DNA of 64,000 nt from Flavisolibacter ginsengisoli DSM 18119 (GTDB lineage Bacteria; Bacteroidota; Bacteroidia; Chitinophagales; Chitinophagaceae): positions 124,001 through 188,000 of the forward strand of contig NZ_FQUU01000006.1 of NCBI RefSeq assembly GCF_900129295.1. The letters run 5' to 3'. Every line of letters starts with the position of its first letter. Position 1 is the first letter of the stretch. The notes under the pieces are model-generated. The model was not told where the DNA came from, ran no database searches, and saw nothing but the letters and a program-made list of their open reading frames with translations. The position numbers were made by a program, and so were the translations under genes. Positions 51,033 to 60,244 of this stretch are shown here, piece by piece.

Positions 51033-52463
51033 TTATCGCCATCCACCTCCCAGTTCACGATAGATATTTACCACTGCATTCAACTGCTCTTTTTTAGTTT
51101 CTATCAATTCCAGTTTCGATTCTAAAGCATCTCTCTGGGTCATTAAAACTTCAAAATAATCTGCCCTTGCGGATTTGAATAGGTCATTGGAAAGATCAAT
51201 TGACTTGGTCAAAGCTTCTACCTGCCTTGACTTCAGGTCATAGCTCTTTTTAAGGTTATCGATCTTCGAAAGCTGTGTGGAAACTTCCAGGTAGGCATTT
51301 AATATGCTACGTTCATAATTATACATAGCCTGCAATTGGCGGGAATTGGCATTATAAAATTCCGCTTTAATAGCATTCCGGTTCAGAAGCGGTCCTGCCA
51401 GGTCTCCTGCCAGCGAGTAAAGCATCGACTCAGGAAATTTCACCAGGTAAGCAGGCTTAAATGCCTGTAAACCTAATGCAGCTGATATATCAAGGGAAGG
51501 GTAAAATTCTGCCCTCGCTACTTTCACATCCAGTTTTGCAGCTGATAGGTCCAATTCTGCCTGTCTTATATCCGGTCGATTTACCAGCAATTGTGAAGGA
51601 ATACCAGAGTTAATAACAGAAGGAACCAGGTTTAAAAAATTACCCTTATTCCTTGGTATTTCTTGAGGATAGCGCGCCAACAAAAAGTTGATGCGGTTTT
51701 CGGTTTCTTTAATCTGTTGCCGGATGTCAAACTCCATGCTTTGGGATTTCATCACTTCGGCCTCAAACTTTTGCACAGCCAATTCTGTTGTACGTGCAGC
51801 CTCTTTCTGGATCTTTACAATATCAAGGGCATTTTTTTGCAATCCGATAGTTTGCTGAACTATCTCTAACTGATTATCCAGTGCCAGCAATTCGAAATAG
51901 GAATTTGCTATCTCAGCAACCAGGTTGGTAACAACGAAATTTTTACCCTCAATGGTTGATAGGTAACGTGAAATAGCTGCCTTCTTTGCATTACGAAGCT
52001 TTTTCCATATATCCACTTCCCAGTTTGCATATACCGCGCCTGTAATATCAGTCAACGGGTCAGGCACCTCTTTTCCCGGCGCAATTTCAGTAGAAGCATC
52101 ACCAGCTCCCTGGCTGGTATACCTGCCTACTTTTTCAACTCCAAGACCAAGTTTTGCACTCACCAAAGGACTCAATGCTCCCTGCCGGGAGAGTATATCA
52201 TTCTTTGCAATTTCTATTTCCTGCAAGGTGATATTTAGCTCCTGGTTTCGTTGAAGTGCGGTATCTATCAGGTTAACCAAATTCTGATCTGTAAATATTT
52301 TTCGCCATGGCGTGGCTGCTATATTTAAGGAATCCCTGCTATCATTAAATGCTTCAGGAACCATCGTGTTTTCAGTTTTCTGAACTACCGATGGAACCTT
52401 ACAGCTTGCCATGGCTATCATGGCTCCTATTATAAAATATCCGTGTCGTTTGTGGTTAAACAT
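51033..52463 (-). CDS. RND efflux outer-membrane factor (TolC/NodT family lipoprotein)
   Basis: A 476-residue outer-membrane exit duct. The signal ends IAMASC (Cys21), so it is a lipoprotein of the OprM type. Two TolC repeats (about 75-255 and 285-470) hold long helices and short beta segments; VNRPDIRQAELDLSAAKLDVKVARAEFYPSLDISAALG is the characteristic repeat motif, and LLARYPQEIP precedes it. The start overlaps by 8 bp the end of the pump gene, and the terminator at 50985-51019 follows. It is the last gene of the three-gene RND operon. Substrates are unknown. Confidence 0.9.
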   Translation of the reverse strand: MFNHKRHGYFIIGAMIAMASCKVPSVVQKTENTMVPEAFNDSRDSLNIAATPWRKIFTDQNLVNLIDTALQRNQELNITLQEIEIAKNDILSRQGALSPLVSAKLGLGVEKVGRYTSQGAGDASTEIAPGKEVPDPLTDITGAVYANWEVDIWKKLRNAKKAAISRYLSTIEGKNFVVTNLVAEIANSYFELLALDNQLEIVQQTIGLQKNALDIVKIQKEAARTTELAVQKFEAEVMKSQSMEFDIRQQIKETENRINFLLARYPQEIPRNKGNFLNLVPSVINSGIPSQLLVNRPDIRQAELDLSAAKLDVKVARAEFYPSLDISAALGLQAFKPAYLVKFPESMLYSLAGDLAGPLLNRNAIKAEFYNANSRQLQAMYNYERSILNAYLEVSTQLSKIDNLKKSYDLKSRQVEALTKSIDLSNDLFKSARADYFEVLMTQRDALESKLELIETKKEQLNAVVNIYRELGGGWR

Positions 52464-55400
52464 AGTGTTCTATTTTTTCTCTCTCTGTATGATGATCGAT
52501 TTCTTCTGTTAAAGGATTTTCATTTTCATCTTTTACCAATAATCGTCTTTCCGATATTTTACCAAAAACATAATACAATCCTGGGATAAGCAAAACACCG
52601 AAAATAGTTCCCAGTATCATTCCACCTGCAGAAGCAGCACCTATGGTACGGTTGCCAATAGCTCCGGGCCCAGAGGCAAATACAAGTGGTACCAATCCTG
52701 CAATAAAAGCCAGGGAGGTCATAAGGATTGGTCGAAATCTTAATGCTGCACCTTGCATAGCCGCTTTTAAAACTGTTTCTCCTGAACGGTGTCTTTGTAC
52801 TGCAAACTCCACGATCAATACAGCATTTTTACCCAGCAGTCCCACCAGCATCACCAATGCCACCTGTGCATAGATGTTATTTTCTAATCCCATTATCTTC
52901 AATAATAGAAATGAACCAAAAACACCTGCAGGAAGGGAAAGAATAACCGCTAATGGAAGAATAAAGCTTTCGTATTGGGCAGCCAGTAACAGGTACACAA
53001 AGACCAGGCAAATCAGGAATATGTAAATAGCTTCATTCCCACGAGCCACCTCGTCTGCTGATATACCAGCCCAATCTATTCCAAATCCCCTGGGCAGTGT
53101 TTTTTTGGCCACCTCTGTAACAGCTTCAATGGCAGATCCACTGCTGTACCCTGGAGCAGAAGCCCCACTGATCTCTGAAGAATTGTACATATTATGTCTT
53201 GTGATCTCTGACAGGCCATATACTTTTTCCATTTTCATAAAGGCCGAAAACGGAACCATTTCGTCGTGGTCGTTCTTTACATACAGTTTCAGGATATCTT
53301 CCGGCAAAGCTCTGTATTGAGGCAAAGCCTGCACCATTACTTTGTACTGACGGCCATATTTGATAAAACTGGTCTCATAGTTACTTCCTATCAGCGTGGA
53401 AAGTGTATTCATTGCGTTATCAATCGTTACGCCTTTTTGCTGGGCAATATCATTATCGATCTTCAGCATGTATTGAGGAAAGCTGGCACTATAAAAAGTA
53501 AAAACAGATGATAATTCCGGGCGCTTACTTAGTTGCTTTACAAAATCATTACTCACTGTTTCCATCTTTTTATAATCCCCGGTTCCCGACTTATCCAGCA
53601 AGCGCAATTCAAAGCCGCCGGCTGCTCCATACCCAGGGACTGCAGGTGGCTGAAAGAATTCAATTGTAGCTCCCGATATCTCTTTCGATTTTTCTTCCAG
53701 TTCATCTATCACCTGCTGCACAGAATGTTTCCTGTCTTCCCAGCTTTTGAGGTTGATCAGGCAGGTACCGGAGTTAGAGCCTGTTCCTTCGGTAAGGATC
53801 TCATAACCTGCAAGAGAAGAAACTGATTGCACATCTTCCAGTCCTTGCGCAATTTTTTGTAGCTTTTCAGCAACCTGGTTGGTCCTTTCCAGCGATGATC
53901 CGGGTGGAGTTTGAATGACTGCATAGAACATTCCCTGGTCTTCATTTGGTATAAAGCCGGAAGGAAGTCTGTTATTTAAAAACCATGTGGCTGCACAAAA
54001 GGCTATCAGCAATCCAAAAGTGACCACTCTCCTGCTAACGATTTTTCCAAGCAGTTTTTGATACCTGCCACTCAAACGATTGAACCGGTTATTAAAACCA
54101 TCCAGCATTTTTTGCAGCAAGGTTTTTTTCCTCTCTTTTCCGTGCGTATTCTTCAACATCATAGCGCATAGCGCCGGAGTTAACGTTAAAGCAACAAGGC
54201 CTGAAAGAATAATGGCTGTTGCCATGGTTATAGAGAATTGCCGGTAGAATATTCCTACTGGTCCTGACATAAAAGCAACGGGGATAAATACGGCCGCCAT
54301 CACCAATGTAATGGCGATAATGGCACCGCTGATCTCATGCATCGCCTCCTCTGTAGCTTTTAATGGCGAAAGATGCTTAGTTTCCATTTTGGCATGCACC
54401 GCTTCAATAACTACAATGGCATTATCCACAACAATACCAATGGCCAGGACAAGTGCAAACAGGGTGATAAGATTCAGGGTGATCCCAAAAAATTGCATGA
54501 ACAAAAATGTTCCAACCAGGGACACAGGAACTGCAATGGCCGGGATCAGTGTTGAGCGCCAATCACCCAGGAAAAGGAACACTACAAGTCCTACCAGGAT
54601 AAAGGCCTCTACAAGTGTGTGAATAACTTTCTCAATAGAGGCGTCAAGGAATTTGGAAACATCGTAACTGATCTCATAATCCACACCTTTAGGAAAGGAG
54701 CTTTCTTTGATTTCCTTTAGTTTAGCCTTTACATCAGCTATGACCTGGCTGGCATTACTACCATATGATTGTTTCAATACTATGGCAGCAGAAGAATGGC
54801 CATTCAGGGTAGAATAAATATCGTACATGGAACTGCCAAATTCCACCTCGGCTACATCTTTCAACCGTAATAGCTCACCTGCCTGGCTGGACTTTAAAAC
54901 GATATTTTCATATTCCTCTTTTGTACTGAACCTTCCAGGGTATTTCAATACATATTCAAAGGTCTGCGATCGCTTCCCGGAACTTTCTCCTGTTTTTCCT
55001 GGCGAAGCTTCAAGGCTTTGTTCATCAAGCGCCTTTAATACTTCATCAGCCGAAATTTTATAGGCCAGCATTCTATCAGGTTTCAGCCAGATGCGCATGG
55101 CATATTCCCGGTTACCAAGAATATCAGCAAACCCTACCCCATTCACCCTTTTTAATTCCGACAAGATGTTAATATCTGCGAAATTGAAAAGGAATTTCTG
55201 ATCCATGCTGGTGTCCTTGCTATACAGGTTGATATACATCAACATATTTGATTCTTCCCGCGTGATCTTCACACCTTCCCGAACTACTAACGGTGGTAGC
55301 TTATTCACCACTGAGGCTACACGGTTCTGAACATTTACTGATGCCAGGTTAGGATCAGTGCCAAGATTAAATACAATTTGTATGGTAGCCTCGCCATCAT

Positions 55401-55650
55401 TACCAGCGTCAGACGCCATATATTTCATTCCGGGAATTCCATTAATGGCTCTTTCCAATGGAATAAGAACAGCCTTTGTCATGAGTTCACCATTGGCTCC
55501 CGGGTATTCTGCTGTTACAGTTACCTTAGGTGGTGAGATAGAAGGGAATTGAGTGACAGGCAGATTGGTGATGGCCAGCACACCCAAAAAAACAATAATG
55601 AGCGATATGACGATGGACAGGACAGGCCTGTGTATAAACTTATTAAACAT
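52456..55650 (-). CDS. RND efflux pump permease (HAE1/AcrB type)
   Basis: Inner-membrane proton-driven exporter, 1064 residues, 12 membrane segments and two large periplasmic loops. The N-terminal MFNKFIHRPVLSIVISLIIV and NLPVTQFPSISPPKVTV match AcrB. The gating motif GLNLITLFAL precedes TM4, where the proton-relay pair reads Asp409-Asn410 (VVDNAIVVIE) and not Asp-Asp. The TM10 lysine is kept in GLLGKNAVLIVEFA. Its family is HAE1 by length and loops, and multidrug or solvent export is the usual role. It lies 27 bp after the adaptor gene, and its end overlaps the outer-membrane factor gene by 8 bp. The Asn change is noted separately. Confidence 0.93.
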   Translation of the reverse strand: MFNKFIHRPVLSIVISLIIVFLGVLAITNLPVTQFPSISPPKVTVTAEYPGANGELMTKAVLIPLERAINGIPGMKYMASDAGNDGEATIQIVFNLGTDPNLASVNVQNRVASVVNKLPPLVVREGVKITREESNMLMYINLYSKDTSMDQKFLFNFADINILSELKRVNGVGFADILGNREYAMRIWLKPDRMLAYKISADEVLKALDEQSLEASPGKTGESSGKRSQTFEYVLKYPGRFSTKEEYENIVLKSSQAGELLRLKDVAEVEFGSSMYDIYSTLNGHSSAAIVLKQSYGSNASQVIADVKAKLKEIKESSFPKGVDYEISYDVSKFLDASIEKVIHTLVEAFILVGLVVFLFLGDWRSTLIPAIAVPVSLVGTFLFMQFFGITLNLITLFALVLAIGIVVDNAIVVIEAVHAKMETKHLSPLKATEEAMHEISGAIIAITLVMAAVFIPVAFMSGPVGIFYRQFSITMATAIILSGLVALTLTPALCAMMLKNTHGKERKKTLLQKMLDGFNNRFNRLSGRYQKLLGKIVSRRVVTFGLLIAFCAATWFLNNRLPSGFIPNEDQGMFYAVIQTPPGSSLERTNQVAEKLQKIAQGLEDVQSVSSLAGYEILTEGTGSNSGTCLINLKSWEDRKHSVQQVIDELEEKSKEISGATIEFFQPPAVPGYGAAGGFELRLLDKSGTGDYKKMETVSNDFVKQLSKRPELSSVFTFYSASFPQYMLKIDNDIAQQKGVTIDNAMNTLSTLIGSNYETSFIKYGRQYKVMVQALPQYRALPEDILKLYVKNDHDEMVPFSAFMKMEKVYGLSEITRHNMYNSSEISGASAPGYSSGSAIEAVTEVAKKTLPRGFGIDWAGISADEVARGNEAIYIFLICLVFVYLLLAAQYESFILPLAVILSLPAGVFGSFLLLKIMGLENNIYAQVALVMLVGLLGKNAVLIVEFAVQRHRSGETVLKAAMQGAALRFRPILMTSLAFIAGLVPLVFASGPGAIGNRTIGAASAGGMILGTIFGVLLIPGLYYVFGKISERRLLVKDENENPLTEEIDHHTEREKIEHYV

Positions 55651-55677
55651 TGATAAATTCTTTTAGAGGGTGAACCA

Positions 55678-56760
55678 CTATTCTGCATATAATTTCAGGT
55701 GCGTGATCACCTCCCTGGGTGCCACAAATTCTGTATCGATCTTATCGTCATCCTTTACTTTTTGCACCCCTTCCAGCAATACCTTATCAGTTTCACCAAG
55801 ACCACTTCCTACCACAAACAGGTCAGGCATTTGATTGCTTATGGTAATGTTCCTTGATCTGACAACACCATTTTTATCTACGACAAAAACATAGGTCTTC
55901 TCCTGTATCTCGTAGGTTGATTTCTGAGGAATCACCAGCGCATTCCTTACAGGAACAGTCATCTCCACTTTTCCTGTTTCACCGTTTTTTAAAAGATTAT
56001 CCGGGTTAGGGAATTTTGCCCTGAAAGCGATATTTCCCGTTTCATGGTCAAATTCACTTTCTACTGTTTCTACTTCTCCCTGGTATTTTAAGGGCTGGTT
56101 ATTAGCCAACAGCAAGCTTACTTTGTTGCTTCCCCGGTTTTTTATATTGGTTTTATAATCCAGGTATTCAGGCTCCGAAACATTGAAATAGGCAAATACC
56201 TGGCTATTGTCGGAAAGGCTGGTCAATAATTGGCCTTCATCCACAAGGCTTCCCAGTTTCAAAGGGATACGATCGATTGTACCAGAAAACGGAGCCCTTA
56301 TCTCGGTAAAGGAAAGATGGATCCTGGCTAGTGCCACTTCAGCCTTGGCCTGGTCCAGTTTCGCCTTCGCCATTGCAAACTCATTTTTTGAGATCACATT
56401 TTTGTCAGCCAGGACCTTTGTATTATTTAATTCTATCTCCGATGCCCTGGCTTCGGCCTGTGCTTTCTGAAGCTCAGCCTCGAATATTGTAGGCATGATG
56501 CGAAACAATACCTGGCCGGCTTTCACAAATTGTCCTTCATCAACATATATTTTTTGCAGGTAACCCCTTTCCTGTGCCCTGATCTCAATATTCCTGACAG
56601 ACTTTATCTGGGAGACATATTCTTTGACAAATGAAGTATCTACTCTTAAAGGAGAAGTCACCTTGTACTTACTTATTTCCTCCTTTACTTTCTTTTCAGA
56701 AGTACAGCTTGTATGGCATAATAAGGCACACAAACTCATAAAGCTTACAATTCTTTTCAT
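55678..56760 (-). CDS. RND efflux periplasmic adaptor (membrane fusion protein)
   Basis: A 360-residue lipoprotein linking the pump to the outer-membrane duct. The signal ends LLCHTSC (Cys19). Barrel-sandwich hybrid with AQERGYLQKIYVDEGQFVKAGQVLF (about 60-85), an alpha-hairpin at 90-150 with repeated Ala/Lys/Glu, and a lipoyl-like LSFTEIRAPFSGTIDRIPLKLGSLVDEG follow; the beta-barrel and membrane-proximal parts close the protein. It is the first gene of the operon (adaptor, pump, duct). A small secreted-protein gene lies 155 bp upstream on the same strand. Confidence 0.93.
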   Translation of the reverse strand: MKRIVSFMSLCALLCHTSCTSEKKVKEEISKYKVTSPLRVDTSFVKEYVSQIKSVRNIEIRAQERGYLQKIYVDEGQFVKAGQVLFRIMPTIFEAELQKAQAEARASEIELNNTKVLADKNVISKNEFAMAKAKLDQAKAEVALARIHLSFTEIRAPFSGTIDRIPLKLGSLVDEGQLLTSLSDNSQVFAYFNVSEPEYLDYKTNIKNRGSNKVSLLLANNQPLKYQGEVETVESEFDHETGNIAFRAKFPNPDNLLKNGETGKVEMTVPVRNALVIPQKSTYEIQEKTYVFVVDKNGVVRSRNITISNQMPDLFVVGSGLGETDKVLLEGVQKVKDDDKIDTEFVAPREVITHLKLYAE

Positions 56761-56915
56761 GTTATTAAGTGGATAATTAAAAGATGGAATCAGTAAAAAC
56801 CAGCAATTCCTTTGATAAGGTCATTCCTAAGACAGCATGACCTGTACAACGATGAAGTGTAATACATAAAGCCAGGCATGTGATGACATACCTGCCAATT
56901 TGATTACTGGTTTAT

Positions 56916-57308
56916 TTAAATTTTTATGGCTCTATGTATTATATACCTTGGAGAGCCCAGGTAAAGGCAGGGATCGAAGGATTCAGGATGCCCTGGTAAA
57001 ATATGATCCTGGTGCAACAAAATGAATACATCTGAGAAGGCTACAACATATCTGCAAAAAAGCAAATGCTTCCTGTTAATGAAATCTTCATCATCGTCTT
57101 CTACGCCGATCAGGTGTGTTTCGTCTGGTAAATCATCATTTTTACATATGGGATCATCACTTGTTGACCGAACATTTTTAAGTTGTTGCGCTATTGTTAT
57201 GCCTACTGAAGGCAACAGCCGATCCTGCGCTCCTCCAGGAACATAATTCTTTCCGCTTACCGCCTGGAAGCATATAAAGAGAAACAATATTAAAGCGCCG
57301 GACCTCAT
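56916..57308 (-). CDS. Small secreted hypothetical protein
   Basis: A 130-residue protein from ATG 57308 with a signal peptide (RSGALILFLFICFQAVSG). The mature part has an acidic stretch GVEDDDEDF and a C-terminal LGSPRYIIHRAIKI. No family is recognised. The longer frame from 57329 is rejected because a -7 box TAATTTTG (minus, 57318-57325) lies between the two starts, which makes 57308 the only start a transcript from that box would contain. It lies 155 bp upstream of the RND adaptor gene on the same strand, so it may belong to that operon, but this is only positional. Mature cysteines in DDPICKND and DPCLYL could form a disulfide. Confidence 0.6.
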   Translation of the reverse strand: MRSGALILFLFICFQAVSGKNYVPGGAQDRLLPSVGITIAQQLKNVRSTSDDPICKNDDLPDETHLIGVEDDDEDFINRKHLLFCRYVVAFSDVFILLHQDHILPGHPESFDPCLYLGSPRYIIHRAIKI

Positions 57309-57317
57309 ATGAAGAGG

Positions 57318-57325
57318 CAAAATTA
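57318..57325 (-). promoter_or_regulatory. Candidate -7 promoter box upstream of the secreted protein and RND operon
   Basis: Minus strand TAATTTTG in context GTTAATTTTGCC, an exact TAnnTTTG match, 9 bp before the ATG at 57308. It would give a nearly leaderless transcript. Confidence 0.5.
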
Positions 57326-57466
57326 ACATTACAGCCCAAACCGCCTAAAATCAATTCTAAAAAATAAGCAAAATTGCCTTGCCTGTATTATGGATGAAGG
57401 GTTAGTTCGCCTATGGGACGATGGTAATTCTTAGTGCATTTACCCGTCTTGTTAATTTTTAAACCA

Positions 57467-60103
57467 TCATGGAATGATTTCATTTTGATTACTTAAGGTA
57501 TAATGATAGACACCGGAGGAAATCATATATTTTTTTCCCTGTAGTATCAACGAGGCCCTTGAATTCGGGGGAATGGTTACCTGATATTCAATTGTATTAT
57601 TGATTCGCTTCCATGAGGAAACAATACGGCCAAATGGTCCATCATGATAACAGGAAAAGCTATCCAGTCCTTTAACAAAACAGGGTTCCAATAAAATATT
57701 TTTAAAGCCGGGGTGCTCAGGATCAGGCCTCATACCTCCCAGTGCTTTATAGAACCAGGCGCCTATCTCGCCAAACATAATATGGTTCAAAGAGATGTCA
57801 TTGACCGCATCGATCTTCCAGTTCTCATAAAGCGTAGTAGCACCATTTACCATCCACCACCCCCATGAAGGATAAGTTCTGGAGGAAGCTAGCCTGAATG
57901 CAAGGTCTGCATAACCATTTTCACTTAGCGCATTAAGAATTGCTTTAGTTCCCAGCAGACCAACATCCAGTCGTGCGCTGTCTGCTTGCACCCTTTTGGC
58001 CAGGTTACCGGCTATCAAAGCTTTCCATTCATCAGGAACTATTCCCCAATACAAAGGCACTGCCATTTCTGTTTGTGTGCCCTTACCATATACTTTATTT
58101 AATGTATCCAGGTACTTACGATTAAAAGCAGTTTTGATCTTTGAAGCAAGTGCAGTATAATATACCCAATCCTTTTCTTTGCCAAACAGGCGGGCAGTCT
58201 TAGCCAATATCATCACATCTGCATAATAATAGCAGGTTGATGTAAGTTCTACCGGCGATACCGATTTTACCGGCACCCAATCTCCAAGTCCCCAACTTAC
58301 AAGCCCCGATGGATAGAGCTCATTGATATGATCTATATACCTCTTTATGTGATCATAGTCATCTGCCAGTGCCTTACTGTCGCCATAGAACATATAAAGA
58401 TTCCATGGAATAATGGCGATGGTGCTGGTCCAGTCTGGCCCATTACCCCATTCATAACCCCATCCACCGGTAGGAACAATGGAAGGCAGCACACCATTAG
58501 GCTGTTGTTCATCCCTGTGGTCTGCCATCCATTTCTCATAAACTGTTATACCATCAAAATTGTAAAGTCCTGTTTCCACAGCAATAGCCGCATCACCTGT
58601 CCACCCATTTTTTTCCCGCTGGGGGCAATCTGTCGGGTATCCAAATAAATTTGATAAGTATGAATTATTAGTAGCTGACCAGATTTTATTGATAATCGAA
58701 TCAGAGGATTGGATGCTTCCAACTGGTTTCACATCTGAATGCATAAAATAACCATGCAAACTTTCACGCGTCAAAGTCACCGGTTTGCTGGAGCTTATTT
58801 CTACATATTGAAATCCCTTATAGTTAAACCGGGGCCGGAAGCTTTCTTCCCCTTCTCCTTTGAGTACATAAATATCTGTTTCAAAAGGATCAGTGTCATC
58901 CACAGGACGATAATGCACATCTATATTGGATTGGTCCACATGTCCATTTGCATACAAGCGTTCACCATGCTTCAGGCGAATGATAGTTCCTCTCACCCCT
59001 TTCAATCTAATTTCACTTACCCCAGCTATATTTCTACCCAGGTCAAATAAATAGGAAGTATCAGAGAATTTTTTCATTTCCTTTGATGGCACCAGTTCAG
59101 CATCAACAATGGGTACCATACTTTGCGCTACTATTTTTGTAGAAGGTGCTGCAACATAAGTACATTGTTTCCAGGCAGAATCAACACCCATAGCATTATT
59201 CCAATCTGGTATATACCTGGTGGCATCATACTGTTCTCCCGTATAGATGCTGTTGAAAAGCAGGGGGCCAAGGGTTGTTTTCCACTGCTTGTCAGTACTG
59301 ACAATTTGTTGTGTTCCATCAGTGAAGGTTATGCGTAGATCCATACAGAACGAAGGCCTGTTGCGCCAGGGGGCTTTATCAAAATCCCAGACTGCAGTGG
59401 ACTGGTGATTGTACCAGCCATTTCCCAACATCACTCCTACCACATTATTGCCTGGCTGTAAGCTGGAGGTCACATCATAGGTAACATATAAATTGCGGCG
59501 GTCAAAACGGGTGTACATGGGGTCCAGCCTATGGTTGCCAATGCGCTGACCATTCAAATAAAGTTCATACAGGCCTGCAACTGTAATATAGGCCCTTGCA
59601 GAAGCAATCTTCTTTTCAATTAAAAAGGATCTTCTGAAAAGCCCTGCAGGTTTCATCTTACTATCCCTTGAATCACTGATCCAGGAACCCCTCCAGTTTT
59701 GCTGGTTCATCATTCCAGTCTCAAAACTGCTGGATGCAGTTGCTTTATTGCCTTTATTATCAACTATGGTAACAGACCAGAAGTATTTTGTAAAAGGTTT
59801 AAGGCCACTGCCTTTATAGGTAACCAGTTGCTCACCAGATTTTCCTTTCAACATCCAGGAATTTCCAGCCAACTGTATTACACCAAGGGAATCCGTACCA
59901 ACGCTTAGCTGGTAAGACTGTTGTTTAATACCTGGCGTACTCGAACTAAGTTGCCAGGAAAAACGGGGCTGAGGTACATCAATGCCAAGGGGAGAAACCA
60001 AATGCTCGCATAAAAGACTGTTAACCTTTGTTTGGGCATAGAGCATATTTCCGGTGAACAGGACAAAAAGAATAAGTATTTTTTTCAAACTATCTCCTTT
60101 CAA
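57467..60103 (-). CDS. Alpha-L-rhamnosidase, glycoside hydrolase family 78
   Basis: An 878-residue secreted enzyme releasing terminal alpha-L-rhamnose from polysaccharides or glycosides. The signal peptide spans about 1-24 (KKILILFVLFTGNMLYAQ). N-terminal beta-sandwich domains (CEHLVSPLGIDVPQPRFSWQL, and a rhamnosidase-N region with AYITVAGLYELYLNGQRIG near 170-190) precede the (alpha/alpha)6 catalytic barrel at about 455-790. The barrel has YPTDCPQREKNGWTGDA (about 490-506), whose acidic residues match the general-acid region, and WGLGDWVPV further on. The C-terminal beta domain contains GSFSSYHDGPFGRIVSSW-like sequence (about 835). It is 140 bp from the chitinase gene on the same strand. 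No SusC/SusD pair is present, so it is not a typical polysaccharide-utilisation locus. Confidence 0.92.
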   Translation of the reverse strand: MKGDSLKKILILFVLFTGNMLYAQTKVNSLLCEHLVSPLGIDVPQPRFSWQLSSSTPGIKQQSYQLSVGTDSLGVIQLAGNSWMLKGKSGEQLVTYKGSGLKPFTKYFWSVTIVDNKGNKATASSSFETGMMNQQNWRGSWISDSRDSKMKPAGLFRRSFLIEKKIASARAYITVAGLYELYLNGQRIGNHRLDPMYTRFDRRNLYVTYDVTSSLQPGNNVVGVMLGNGWYNHQSTAVWDFDKAPWRNRPSFCMDLRITFTDGTQQIVSTDKQWKTTLGPLLFNSIYTGEQYDATRYIPDWNNAMGVDSAWKQCTYVAAPSTKIVAQSMVPIVDAELVPSKEMKKFSDTSYLFDLGRNIAGVSEIRLKGVRGTIIRLKHGERLYANGHVDQSNIDVHYRPVDDTDPFETDIYVLKGEGEESFRPRFNYKGFQYVEISSSKPVTLTRESLHGYFMHSDVKPVGSIQSSDSIINKIWSATNNSYLSNLFGYPTDCPQREKNGWTGDAAIAVETGLYNFDGITVYEKWMADHRDEQQPNGVLPSIVPTGGWGYEWGNGPDWTSTIAIIPWNLYMFYGDSKALADDYDHIKRYIDHINELYPSGLVSWGLGDWVPVKSVSPVELTSTCYYYADVMILAKTARLFGKEKDWVYYTALASKIKTAFNRKYLDTLNKVYGKGTQTEMAVPLYWGIVPDEWKALIAGNLAKRVQADSARLDVGLLGTKAILNALSENGYADLAFRLASSRTYPSWGWWMVNGATTLYENWKIDAVNDISLNHIMFGEIGAWFYKALGGMRPDPEHPGFKNILLEPCFVKGLDSFSCYHDGPFGRIVSSWKRINNTIEYQVTIPPNSRASLILQGKKYMISSGVYHYTLSNQNEIIP

Positions 60104-60244
60104 ATCATTTATTTTATGGAAAAGCTATAATATTAAATTCATTACTAACTCTCATTAATTCCTAATGAAAATGAAATAGCCTGATGCAGAAAAATATTAC
60201 AATGCGCCAATCTGCTTTCGGACTCAAGTCTGCGCATGCAAATT

